A stretch of 11,832 nucleotides of DNA from Verrucomicrobiota bacterium (GCA_023386835.1 JAEWIY010000071.1:1-11832); one strand, 5' to 3'. Positions 1-8,804 are shown, numbered from the stretch's first letter. Program-made: numbers and translations. The notes: generated by a model from the letters alone, not told the origin.

Positions 1-2
1 CC

Positions 3-1574
3 GGGACCGGTGCGATTCGCCAGCCAGTACGCGAGATCACGCTCGATCAGCGCCCGCACCTCGCGCGTATTCACCGCTTCAACACCGCTCCCCCGCGGCC
101 ACGCCCAAAGCACCGCCGGCAGCAGGACGATCGCCGCGGCCAGACCCCACCCCAACCGCCGCGTCCGTTCACGAACCCCCGCCGTAGCCACGAAGGCAAC
201 GGGCAGGCTCGCCAGTAGGACCACGTCGAATACCGCCCACCACCGCAGTTGCACGAAGGCATGCGCGAGCGCAACCAGCAGTGGCCCGAGGGCCAGCGCC
301 GCGGCCGTCCGTTGCCTGGAGTCGGTACCGCGCCACACCACCCACCCCACGGCGACCAGCCCGAGCAGCGGCAGCAGGGTCAGCAACACCGGCGCAGCCG
401 AGCCTCCTCGCGTGAGCGCGTCGAGCAGGCTCGCTCCGGCGACACCCTCCCCAAACTCCATCAACCGCTCCGCCATCGGGATCGGCGCGGCAAAACCAGC
501 CGTCTCGAAGCGCCACAGCATCGCGGGCAGCACGGCCACTCCGATCACGCCCAGCATGAAACTCAGGCGCCCTCGCCACCCCGCCGACAGCGGGGCGCGC
601 CGACCCCACGCATCCACGTGGCGCAACACCTCCGCCCAGCCCAGCCAGGTTAACCCATACACGGGATGCACCGCTCGCAGTTCCCAGTCGCCGCCGGCGC
701 GCGGCAGGTATTCCAGCGCATACGCCAGCAACACGCCGGCTGCGCCAGCCAGCCCCCAAACCCGCCAGGGCAGCGCCGGTTGGTCGGCGGCCGCCCCGGT
801 TCTCCGTTGTAGGGCTGCAATCACTACGGCCCCCAGTCCGACGCCGCCCAGCAACGGTGCCTGCACGGCGGGGCTGAGCCACAGGCCGAGAGCCCCAAAC
901 CCGCCGGCGATCGCGAAAGCTCGCGCCCGGCGGTCAACCCGGACGCGGCCCGCCACTGCCGCCAGCAGCCCGAAAACGCTCAGAAAAACCGCCACCAACG
1001 CGAGAGCCAGTTCACTCAACCTTCCGGGGACAAAAATCCCGACGAGGGGCTGGAGAAACGACAGCCCCAACAGCACCACCATACCGGCGCCGTACCCGAA
1101 CTGCCATGTCACGACAGCCGCGGCGCCCAACACAAACAGGAGATGCAGCCACGGCCCCGCGGTGACGAGCGTATGTTCGGCCGCGAGGCCGGGGGATTTG
1201 CCACTCACCGCCTGGTCAACGGCCGCCACGAACGCCAGCCACCATGCGTAGGGCGAAGGTGCATGCACCGCCCGGCCGGTCGGAGCGTTGTCCTGATCCG
1301 TCCAACGCACGCGCCACGCGTCTTCCGACTGCAGCTCCTGCAACAGACTTACCCATTGGTGGCTGACATGGTTGGGCTCCGGCACGATGAGCTTGCGCCA
1401 GCCGCCCGCATAACCCGTGGGTGAGTTCCGATCCACGACGACCGCGGGTTGGCCGACTTCAGCCAGCCGCAGAACCTGCCGGGCGCGCGCGAGGTGCACC
1501 CAAGCCACGGCCGCAACCGCCAACAGGGGCACGAACCACCAGACGAGTGGGGGCAGTCGAAAGGGGAGACGCAT
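3..1574 (-). CDS. Polytopic membrane protein, GT-C/STT3-like layout (partial, C-terminus beyond left edge)
   Basis: An uninterrupted minus-strand frame of 524 codons reaches the window edge with no stop, so the C-terminus is missing. The N-terminus is MRLPFRLPPLVWWFVPLL, a short basic segment leading into a membrane helix (about residues 11-29). A hydrophilic loop (about 30-140) carries an acidic ED (84-85), a DQD (93-95) and the stretch HAPSPYAWW (104-112). About a dozen further hydrophobic helices follow to about residue 490, then a soluble segment begins. One helix, a large acidic outer loop, many helices and a C-terminal soluble domain is the layout of GT-C glycosyltransferases and STT3-type oligosaccharyltransferases, but I see no decisive motif such as WWD, so the function is inference. 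The plus strand of this stretch gives only Arg/Ser/Pro/Thr-rich antisense frames. An in-frame ATG at 1607, eleven codons upstream, is an alternative start; neither start has a clear Shine-Dalgarno sequence. It is transcribed divergently from the FG-GAP pair. Confidence 0.82.
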   Translation of the reverse strand, partial: MRLPFRLPPLVWWFVPLLAVAAVAWVHLARARQVLRLAEVGQPAVVVDRNSPTGYAGGWRKLIVPEPNHVSHQWVSLLQELQSEDAWRVRWTDQDNAPTGRAVHAPSPYAWWLAFVAAVDQAVSGKSPGLAAEHTLVTAGPWLHLLFVLGAAAVVTWQFGYGAGMVVLLGLSFLQPLVGIFVPGRLSELALALVAVFLSVFGLLAAVAGRVRVDRRARAFAIAGGFGALGLWLSPAVQAPLLGGVGLGAVVIAALQRRTGAAADQPALPWRVWGLAGAAGVLLAYALEYLPRAGGDWELRAVHPVYGLTWLGWAEVLRHVDAWGRRAPLSAGWRGRLSFMLGVIGVAVLPAMLWRFETAGFAAPIPMAERLMEFGEGVAGASLLDALTRGGSAAPVLLTLLPLLGLVAVGWVVWRGTDSRQRTAAALALGPLLVALAHAFVQLRWWAVFDVVLLASLPVAFVATAGVRERTRRLGWGLAAAIVLLPAVLWAWPRGSGVEAVNTREVRALIERDLAYWLANRTGP

Positions 1575-1683
1575 GGACAACGCCGGGGAAGGCGCCGCGC
1601 ACTTCATCGCCGCTGCTCACGGCTGGCAAGCGTGCTCCCGAGCCTTGACTCGCCCGGCCGGCGGGCGTCCTGCTTCGCCGCCG
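1575..1683. other. Divergent intergenic spacer
   Basis: About 110 bp separate the membrane-protein gene (minus) from the first FG-GAP gene (plus) and should hold both promoters. The plus strand has TTGACT at 1645-1650, a good -35 match. It is followed at once by the 17-bp inverted repeat CGCCCG-GCCGG-CGGGCG (1651-1667), which would fill a normal -35/-10 spacer exactly, but the following TCCTGC is a poor -10. An AAGGGGAG at 1561-1568 resembles a ribosome binding site for an ATG at 1573, although it lies inside the opposite gene's coding region. No firm promoter can be called. Confidence 0.4.
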
Positions 1684-4600
1684 ATGTCGTTAGCTGAGAG
1701 CCTGCCCCCAGAGCGCGGTCTGCACCGGCGCCCCCCCTTGCGACGCTGCCTCGTGTCGGCTGCTCGTGCACTCCTCCTGACCATGCTCACCGGCAGCGGG
1801 GTCGCCGCGGACAGCAATCTCGTGGCGCGGCCCCTCGCACCACGCTCCGGTCCGCGTGGCTCCACGTTGTTCACCCGCCTCAACCCGGAGGCGACCGGCC
1901 TGCTCGCGCCCAACCGTTACCACGATCCGCGCATGTGGTGGGAGCTCCACCAGGAGTTTAAGTTTGGCGCCATCGGCAGCGGCGTGGCAATTGGCGACTA
2001 CGATCAGGACGGGCGACCCGACATCCTGGTCGTCAGCAAAGTTGAGGGCCCCCGGCTCTTCCGCAACGCCGGCAACTGGCGCTTCGAGGACGTGACGCGC
2101 GCGGCGGGGATCGAACCGTCCACCGGCTGGTTCGCGCAGGGGCTGGCGTGGGTGAAACGCACCGTTGGGTCGAGCGACGAAGCGTCCCCCGCCGACGGTC
2201 CCTGGCATCAGGGGGTGACGTGGGTCGACGTGAACAACGACGGCGCGCTGGACGCTTACGTCTGCCGCTTCGGCGCGCCCAACCTGCTCTACATCAACCA
2301 AGGCAACGGCACCTTCCGCGAAGAGGCCGCCGCACGCGGGCTCGCGGTGGTCGACGCGTCCAGCATGGCCGCGTTCGCCGACTACGATCGCGACGGCTGG
2401 GTCGACGTGTACGTGCAGACCAACCTGCTCGACGTCGTGAAGTCGCCCACCGGCCAGCGCGACTACCTTTTTCGTAACCGAGGCGACGGCACGTTTGTTG
2501 ATGTCAGTCAGGAAGCGGGCCTGACCGGTCTTCACCAAGGTCACTCAGCGACGTGGTGGGACTACGATCACGATGGCTGGCCCGACCTCTATATCGCGAA
2601 CGACTTCGCTCCCGCCGACCTGCTGTATCGAAACCAGCGTGACGGCACGTTTCGCAACGTGATAGATGCGGCCGTGCCGCAGATGCCCCACTCCGCCATG
2701 GGCGCGGACTTGGGCGACGTGAACAACGATGGCCTCGTCGACCTGTTCGTCGCGGACATGGCGGCAACCAATCACGTCAAGGACCAGCGCGGGATGGCGC
2801 GTATCCGTGCACTCCTGACCGAGAGCAGTCACCCGCCCGGCACCGCCGCGCAGTTCATGCGCAACGCGCTCTACCTCGCCACTGGCACACCTCACCTCCT
2901 CGAGGCAGGCACGCTCGCCGGGCTGGCCGCGACGGATTGGACATGGTCGGTGCGTTTCGAAGACCTGGACAACGACGGCTGGCTCGACCTGCACGTCACC
3001 AACGGTATGGTCCGCGAGCTGCACAACGCCGATCTGGTGCAACGCGCCTCCGCCACGGACAACGTCAGCGAAGGCGTCCGGTTGCTCAAATCCAGCGCGC
3101 CCCTGGCCGAGCCGAACCTCGCGTTTCGCAACCGGAGCGACCTGCAGTTCGAAAATGTCAGCGCCGCCTGGGGGCTCGACCAGCGCGGCGTGAGTTTTGG
3201 CGCGGCGTTCGGTGACCTGGATGGCGACGGTGACCTGGACGTCGTGTTCACAAACTACGAGCAGCCGGCGACGCTGCTGCGCAACGACTCGGCCACTGGC
3301 GGGCGGCTCATTGTGGCGCTGCGCGGCACAAAATCGAACCGGCTCGGCCTCGGCGCCACCGTGCGGATCGAGACCAGCCGGGGCACGCAAGTGCGCACGC
3401 TCGTGCTGGCGCGTGGCTACCTTTCATCCAGCGAACCGGTGCTGCACTTCGGCCTCGGCGATGCCCCCCAAGTCGACCGCCTGACGGTGCATTGGCCGAG
3501 CGGGCGCGTGCAGTCCTGGACCCATCTCGCCGTCAATCAGCACCTCACTCTGACGGAGGACGCCAGCCTGCCCACAGCCGATGCGGAACTGCTGCCGCCG
3601 GTCGAGCCCCTCTTTGCCGATGTATCCGCCGCTTCAGGACTCAACCTGCTGGTGGAACAGGAGGCGGCGGAGGGCACCCTGCCCCAGCCCCTGCTGCCGC
3701 GGGGCTTCAACCGCCGCGGACCGGCGCTGGCGGCCGGCGACCTCGACGGCGACGGCCGGGATGACCTTGTGATCGGCGGCAGCACCCGAACCCCTGCTCG
3801 TATCCTGCGGCCCGAGCCCGGAGACGGCACCTCTCCGCGTTATCAGGTGCGGCCACTCGCCGTCACGGCCAAAGCGGTCAATGACGGCCCGGCGCTGCAG
3901 CTTGAGTTCAACGGCGACGGCCACCCCGACCTGCTGGTCACGCGGGGCGGAGCCAACCTTCCCGCCGACGCCGCCGAGTACCAACCCGCACTCTGGCTCG
4001 GCGACGGTCGCGGTGGTTTTACGCCGGCGCCAGAGGACGCGCTGCCGCGACGACCGATGAGTGCCGGCGCCGCGGTGGCTGCGGACTTTGATCGCGACGG
4101 GAAACTCGATGTTTTTCTCGGAGCACGGCTGCGTCCGGGAGAGTACCCGACCGCCCCCGCCAGCGCCCTCCTGTTCCATCGTGACGGCAAGTGGCAGGAC
4201 GTCACCGATGCGCTCGCGCCCGATCTTCGCCACGTGGGACTCGTCACCTCGGCGCTGGCGAGCGATGTCGATGGCGACGGCTGGGTCGACCTGCTCGTCG
4301 CGCTCGAGTGGGGTCCTGTCGCCTTCTGGCGGAACGAGGAAGGCCGCGGCTTCCGCGACCGCTCGGCGGAGGCCGATTTTTCCGCGGCCGGAAGCGGCTG
4401 GTGGAGTTCACTGGCCGGAGCGGACTTCAATGGCGATGGCCGGCTCGACTACATCGCCGGTAACGCCGGCCTGAATACACCGTACCGGGCCAGCCCGCAG
4501 AGCCCGGCTGTGCTGTACTCGCTCGCGCCGACTCCCGGCCGGCCCGCGGTGCTCCTTGAAGGCTACTACGAAGGTGAGCGGTTGTATCCGCGGAGGAACC

Positions 4601-5391
4601 GCAACCAGCTGGCCGCCCACCTTCCCGGCCTGGCCCGGCGTTTTCCACGCAATGACTTGTTCGCCCGCGCAACCTTGCCCGAGATTGTGGGCGAAGACGC
4701 GCTCGCGCAGGCCAGCCGCTGGACAGCGACCGAGTTGCGCAGCGGCGTTTTTCTCAGTCAGGCCGACGGCACGCGGCGCTTTGTTCCCCTGCCCAACCTC
4801 GCCCAGGTCGCACCGGTCGAGGGTCTGGCCATCGCCGACGTCGACGCCGACGGGTTCCTCGACCTGCTTTTTGTGCAGAACTCGCACGCTCCGGATGCCT
4901 CCAACGGACGTTTTAGCGGTGGGCTCGGCGGTTGGTTGCGTGGTGACGGCCGAGGCGGCTTCCAAGCAGTGCCGCCGCGTGAGAGTGGCTTCATTGCGCC
5001 AGGCGACGCGGAGGCGCTCGTGCTGCTCGACGTCAACGCGGACGGCCGGCCGGATGCCGTGGTCAGCCGCCAGGGCGAACCGCTGCTCGCGTATGTGAAC
5101 CGTCACGACAAAGGTCGGCCGCTGGCGGTCCGGCTGGAGGGCCTGCCGGGCAACCCGACAGCCGTCGGCGCACGCGTGACGCTGCAAGGGGCCAGCGGCG
5201 CCGTCGCGACGGCGGAAGTGCACGCGGGTTCAGGTTATGCCAGCCAGTCCGCCCCGGCACTCTTCTTTGGCTCCGGCGAGGACGCTCCTGTCCGTATCGT
5301 CGTCCGCTGGCCCGACGGTGCAACGAGTGAACATGACCTTGCATCGCCCGTCCTGACGCTGCGCCACCCGCAGCTTCGCTCTTCCCGCTGA
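1684..5391 (+). CDS. Secreted double-propeller FG-GAP/VCBS protein with two ASPIC/UnbV-type domains
   Basis: The product has 1235 residues. An arginine-rich n-region and hydrophobic core (about 19-42, ending GSGVAA before DSN) form a signal peptide. Seven calcium-type motifs of the DxDxDGxxD/DxNxDGxxD form start near residues 105, 182, 233, 293, 345, 427 and 511. An ASPIC/UnbV domain follows (about 540-625; SNRLGLGA, GYLSSSEP, HFGLG, WPSG). Seven more motifs start near 686, 742 (FNGDGHPD), 801, 861, 914, 1052 and 1116, and a second UnbV-like domain (about 1144-1228; AVGARV, GSGYASQ, VRWPDG) ends the protein. The family is extracytoplasmic and Ca-binding; its partner or ligand is unknown. Seven motifs per half suggests two seven-bladed propellers. 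ATG 1684 gives a normal signal peptide without a clear Shine-Dalgarno sequence. ATG 1573 has a purine-rich upstream site but would add 37 residues before it; TTG 1738 would give a shorter n-region. The stop overlaps the next start (TGATG), implying coupled translation with the paralogue. Confidence 0.93.
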   Translation: MSLAESLPPERGLHRRPPLRRCLVSAARALLLTMLTGSGVAADSNLVARPLAPRSGPRGSTLFTRLNPEATGLLAPNRYHDPRMWWELHQEFKFGAIGSGVAIGDYDQDGRPDILVVSKVEGPRLFRNAGNWRFEDVTRAAGIEPSTGWFAQGLAWVKRTVGSSDEASPADGPWHQGVTWVDVNNDGALDAYVCRFGAPNLLYINQGNGTFREEAAARGLAVVDASSMAAFADYDRDGWVDVYVQTNLLDVVKSPTGQRDYLFRNRGDGTFVDVSQEAGLTGLHQGHSATWWDYDHDGWPDLYIANDFAPADLLYRNQRDGTFRNVIDAAVPQMPHSAMGADLGDVNNDGLVDLFVADMAATNHVKDQRGMARIRALLTESSHPPGTAAQFMRNALYLATGTPHLLEAGTLAGLAATDWTWSVRFEDLDNDGWLDLHVTNGMVRELHNADLVQRASATDNVSEGVRLLKSSAPLAEPNLAFRNRSDLQFENVSAAWGLDQRGVSFGAAFGDLDGDGDLDVVFTNYEQPATLLRNDSATGGRLIVALRGTKSNRLGLGATVRIETSRGTQVRTLVLARGYLSSSEPVLHFGLGDAPQVDRLTVHWPSGRVQSWTHLAVNQHLTLTEDASLPTADAELLPPVEPLFADVSAASGLNLLVEQEAAEGTLPQPLLPRGFNRRGPALAAGDLDGDGRDDLVIGGSTRTPARILRPEPGDGTSPRYQVRPLAVTAKAVNDGPALQLEFNGDGHPDLLVTRGGANLPADAAEYQPALWLGDGRGGFTPAPEDALPRRPMSAGAAVAADFDRDGKLDVFLGARLRPGEYPTAPASALLFHRDGKWQDVTDALAPDLRHVGLVTSALASDVDGDGWVDLLVALEWGPVAFWRNEEGRGFRDRSAEADFSAAGSGWWSSLAGADFNGDGRLDYIAGNAGLNTPYRASPQSPAVLYSLAPTPGRPAVLLEGYYEGERLYPRRNRNQLAAHLPGLARRFPRNDLFARATLPEIVGEDALAQASRWTATELRSGVFLSQADGTRRFVPLPNLAQVAPVEGLAIADVDADGFLDLLFVQNSHAPDASNGRFSGGLGGWLRGDGRGGFQAVPPRESGFIAPGDAEALVLLDVNADGRPDAVVSRQGEPLLAYVNRHDKGRPLAVRLEGLPGNPTAVGARVTLQGASGAVATAEVHAGSGYASQSAPALFFGSGEDAPVRIVVRWPDGATSEHDLASPVLTLRHPQLRSSR

Positions 5392-8300
5392 TGAGATCCA
5401 CCCTTCGTTGTCATTCCCGTCTCAATACGCCCATCCGCCGCCTCCGGCGGGTGCTCGCGTGCGCGGTTGCCCTCACCGCGGTGAATGCCGAAGCGGCAGA
5501 CTACGACGCCCAGCCGCTCGGGCCACGCTCCCGCGGGCCGGGACCGACGCTCTTCACTCCGGTCCCCGCGGAGCAGTCGGGATTGACTGTGCCCAACACG
5601 TACTCGGATCCGCGCATGTGGGGTGACCGGTATCAGGAACTCGTCTACGGCGCGATCGGCACCGGGGTGACGATCGGCGACTACAACAACGACGGGCGCG
5701 CGGATGTGGCCGTGGTCAGCAAAACCGAAGGTTTCCGCCTCTTTCGCAACGATGGCCAGTGGCGCTTCACGGATGTGACCGAGGAAGCGGGATTGGCCGG
5801 CGAGACCGGCTGGTGGGCCAGCAGCGTCGCATGGGTCCGACAGAAACTCGGCTCCGACGCAAGCGACCGCGGAGCACCGGATCCGTGGCACCAGGGCGCG
5901 ACCTTTGCCGACGTGAACAACGACGGGCACCTCGACCTGTACATCTGCCGGTTCGACGCGCCCAACTTGCTCTTCATCAACCAGGGCAACAGCACGTTCA
6001 AGGAGGAGGCCGCCGTCCGCGGGTTGGCGTTGCGCGATGCGTCGAGCATGGCGGCGTTCGCCGACTTCGATCGCGACGGCTGGCTCGACGTCTACGTGCA
6101 GACCAACCTGCTCAACGCCAATGCCCAGCCGAAGGGCCGCCGCGACTACCTGTTGCGCAACACCGGTGGCGGCCATTTCCAGGACGTCTCCGAAGCGGCC
6201 GGCCTCAACCTGGCCGATTCGTGCGGCCACTCGGCCACCTGGTGGGACTTCGACGAGGACGGCTGGCCGGACCTGTACGTCGCGAACGATTTCGCCACCC
6301 CTGATCGTCTGTATCGGAATAATCGTGACGGCACGTTCACCGACGTCGTCGACCACACGCTGCCTCACACGCCGTACTATGCGATGGGCGCGGATCTGGG
6401 TGACGTGAACAACGACGGCCGGACCGACTTCTTCGTCGCGGACATGGCCGGCACCTCGCACCAGAAGGAACAGCGCGGCATGGCTGGCTCCCGCGCCCGC
6501 ACGCAGGAGAATCCCGAATCCTTTCCTGCGGCCCCGCAGTACATGCGCAATGCCCTGTACGTGAACACGGGCACCGGCCAGTTCCTCGAGGCGGCCGGAA
6601 TCGCCGGGTTGGCCGCGACCGACTGGACGTGGTCGGTGCGCTTCGAGGATCTCGACAACGACGGGCGAGTCGACGTGCACGTCACCAACGGCATGAACCG
6701 CGAGTACCACAACGCCGACCTCCTCGAGCGGCTGATGCGCGTCGAGGACCTTTCGGAGCCCCGACGCATCATGCGCGACAGCCCCGTGATGGCGGAGGCC
6801 AATCTGGCGTATCGAAATCTCGGTGACTTGAAGTTCGAGCCGGTCGGGCCGGCTTGGGGGCTGAATCAGCGCGGCGTGAGTTTCGGCGCCGCGTTCGGTG
6901 ACCTCGATGGGGATGGGGATCTCGATCTGGTGTTCACCAACTACGAGGGGCCGCCCGCTCTTTTGCGCAACGACGCTCCGGACGGCCGCCGGTTGATCGT
7001 GGCGCTGCGCGGCTCGCGTTCGAATCGCTTGGGTGTCGGCGCGACGGTCCGGTTGCGCACCGCCTCCGGCCTGCAGACGCGGCAGCTGACCCTCGCCCGC
7101 GGCTATCTCTCCAGCAGCGAACCCGTGGTGCACTTCGGGCTCGGCGAAGACACGCAGGTCGATGAATTGACCATTCACTGGCCGAGCGGTGCCGTGCAGA
7201 CGTTGCGCGATCTCCGCGCGGACCAGCGCCTGACCGTGCACGAACCCGCAGGCGCCGCCGATCCGCGCGCCCCTGCCGCCGCCAGCCAGTCGCCGCCCCG
7301 GTTCCAGGAAGTGGCCGGCGTATCCGGTTTTTCGATCACTCCGCGATTTGGCGCGGCGGAGGGCACCGTGCCGCAACCGTTGCTGCCGTTTCGTTTCAAT
7401 CGCCGTGGACCTTCCCTTGCGTCCGTGGACCTCAACGGCGACGGGCTCGACGACCTCGTGATGGGCGGCACCACGCTGGAGCCGCTGCGCTTGTGGTACG
7501 CGCAACCCGACGGCCGCTTGCAGGAACAACCGGGCATGCTGCCGGCCGCACCGGAATCGGTGAACGATGGGCCGATCGCGGTGGTGAACCTCGGCGGCCG
7601 CCCCGCCCTGCTCGTCACCAAGGGCGGCGCGAATCTTCCTGCGGGTGAGGCCGCGTACCAGCCCCGCCTGCTGCTGCGGCAGGACGACGGCCGTTGGACG
7701 GCCGGCCGCGACACGTTGCCCGCCCTGCCCGCCAGCATCGGTGCGGTTGCGACTGCAGACTTCGACCGTGACGGGCAACCGGACCTCTTCCTCGGCGGCC
7801 GGATTGAACCCGGCAGTTATCCCACGGCGCCCCAAAGTGCGCTCTGGCGCCAGGTCAACGGGACTTTCGTTGATGTCACGGCCCAGCTGGCGCCGGACCT
7901 GGCACGCATCGGCATGGTGACCGGCGCGGTTTGGAGCGACGTGGATGGCGACGGCTGGGTGGACCTAGTGCTGGCGCTGGACTGGGGTGGGTTGCGCTGC
8001 TGGCGCAACGAAAACGGCCGGCGGTTCGTCGAGCAAACGGAGGCGCTCGGCTTCGGCGCCGCCGGCCTCGGCTGGTGGCACTCGCTCGCGGTGGGCGACT
8101 TGAATGGCGATGGCCGGCCGGACTTTGTCGCCGGTAATGTTGGGCTCAATACGCCGTATCACGCCTCGCCCGAGCGGCCGGCGCTCCTCCTGCGGCACGA
8201 TTTTCGCGGCCAACGCGGTGCGCCGCAGCTGATCGAGGCCTATTACGAGGGTGACCGCTTGTACCCCCGACGCGTGAGGCGTGACCTGGGCGCGGAAATT

Positions 8301-8804
8301 CCGGCGGTGCTTCGCCGTTTCCCGCGCAACGACGCGTATGCCCGGGCGACTTTGCCGGAGATTCTCGGCGAAGAGGCGCTCGCGGCCGCGGAGCGTTACA
8401 CCGCCACCGAGCTGCGGCATGGCCTGCTGCTCAGCCAGCCTGACGGCAGCTACCGCTTCGCGGCTTTACCCCGCTCCACCCAGCTGGCGCCGCTGACCGC
8501 AATCGTGGTCGCAGACCTCGATCGAGACGGCCACCTCGACCTCTACGCGGTGCAGAACACCGCGGCTCCGATGCCGCACCTTGGCAACTTCCACGGCGGA
8601 CTTTCCGTGTGGTTGCGTGGCAACGGCCGGGGCGAGTTCGAACCCGTGGAGCCGTTGGCCAGCGGCCTGATCGTGCCGGGTGAAGCGCGCGCCGTGGCCG
8701 TCCTCGATCTCGGTAACGACGGCTGGCCAGATTTGGCCGTCGCCCGTCCACGCGCGAGCACGCTGCTGTTTCGCAATCAAGGCTCTCCGGCGGTCGCGAG
8801 GTAA
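5391..8804 (+). CDS. Secreted double-propeller FG-GAP/VCBS protein, paralogue lacking the C-terminal UnbV-like domain
   Basis: The product has 1137 residues and is a paralogue of the preceding gene along its whole length. The signal peptide is about residues 1-35 (RRLRR, hydrophobic core, then AEA before ADYD). Calcium motifs start near 97, 174, 225, 286, 338, 420 and 504, followed by an ASPIC/UnbV domain (about 532-617; SNRLGVGA, GYLSSSEP, HFGLG, WPSG). The second half has motifs near 680, 790, 850, 903, 1042 and 1106; the site expected near 731 reads VVNLGGRPA and has lost its acidic ligands. A conserved insertion lies at about 950-1030 (LYPRR, RRFPRND, LPEILGEEAL, TATEL). The protein stops at LLFRNQGSPAVAR, where the paralogue continues into its second UnbV-like domain. 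Its ATG shares the A of the upstream stop codon, so translation is probably coupled. Differences from the paralogue are spread out and often synonymous, so the duplication is not recent. Ligand and partner are unknown. Confidence 0.95.
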   Translation: MRSTLRCHSRLNTPIRRLRRVLACAVALTAVNAEAADYDAQPLGPRSRGPGPTLFTPVPAEQSGLTVPNTYSDPRMWGDRYQELVYGAIGTGVTIGDYNNDGRADVAVVSKTEGFRLFRNDGQWRFTDVTEEAGLAGETGWWASSVAWVRQKLGSDASDRGAPDPWHQGATFADVNNDGHLDLYICRFDAPNLLFINQGNSTFKEEAAVRGLALRDASSMAAFADFDRDGWLDVYVQTNLLNANAQPKGRRDYLLRNTGGGHFQDVSEAAGLNLADSCGHSATWWDFDEDGWPDLYVANDFATPDRLYRNNRDGTFTDVVDHTLPHTPYYAMGADLGDVNNDGRTDFFVADMAGTSHQKEQRGMAGSRARTQENPESFPAAPQYMRNALYVNTGTGQFLEAAGIAGLAATDWTWSVRFEDLDNDGRVDVHVTNGMNREYHNADLLERLMRVEDLSEPRRIMRDSPVMAEANLAYRNLGDLKFEPVGPAWGLNQRGVSFGAAFGDLDGDGDLDLVFTNYEGPPALLRNDAPDGRRLIVALRGSRSNRLGVGATVRLRTASGLQTRQLTLARGYLSSSEPVVHFGLGEDTQVDELTIHWPSGAVQTLRDLRADQRLTVHEPAGAADPRAPAAASQSPPRFQEVAGVSGFSITPRFGAAEGTVPQPLLPFRFNRRGPSLASVDLNGDGLDDLVMGGTTLEPLRLWYAQPDGRLQEQPGMLPAAPESVNDGPIAVVNLGGRPALLVTKGGANLPAGEAAYQPRLLLRQDDGRWTAGRDTLPALPASIGAVATADFDRDGQPDLFLGGRIEPGSYPTAPQSALWRQVNGTFVDVTAQLAPDLARIGMVTGAVWSDVDGDGWVDLVLALDWGGLRCWRNENGRRFVEQTEALGFGAAGLGWWHSLAVGDLNGDGRPDFVAGNVGLNTPYHASPERPALLLRHDFRGQRGAPQLIEAYYEGDRLYPRRVRRDLGAEIPAVLRRFPRNDAYARATLPEILGEEALAAAERYTATELRHGLLLSQPDGSYRFAALPRSTQLAPLTAIVVADLDRDGHLDLYAVQNTAAPMPHLGNFHGGLSVWLRGNGRGEFEPVEPLASGLIVPGEARAVAVLDLGNDGWPDLAVARPRASTLLFRNQGSPAVAR

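Noticed and set aside
10..1251. A 413-codon plus-strand open frame in the left part
   Set aside because: It is Arg/Ser/Pro/Thr-rich with no domain, and lies antisense to the membrane-protein frame, which has clear hydrophobic helices and coherent codon use.
5235..7835. An 866-codon minus-strand open frame antisense to the FG-GAP genes
   Set aside because: Its protein is rich in Val/His/Arg strings that are the exact antisense of the repeated DxDxDG codons, with no domain of its own. It crosses the boundary of two clear plus-strand genes. Long antisense frames are common in GC-rich genes.
1990..8750. Many short direct repeats such as GGCGACGG
   Set aside because: They encode the recurring D-G-D-G calcium motifs of the propeller blades and vary at third codon positions, so they are protein repeats and not DNA repeats or an array.
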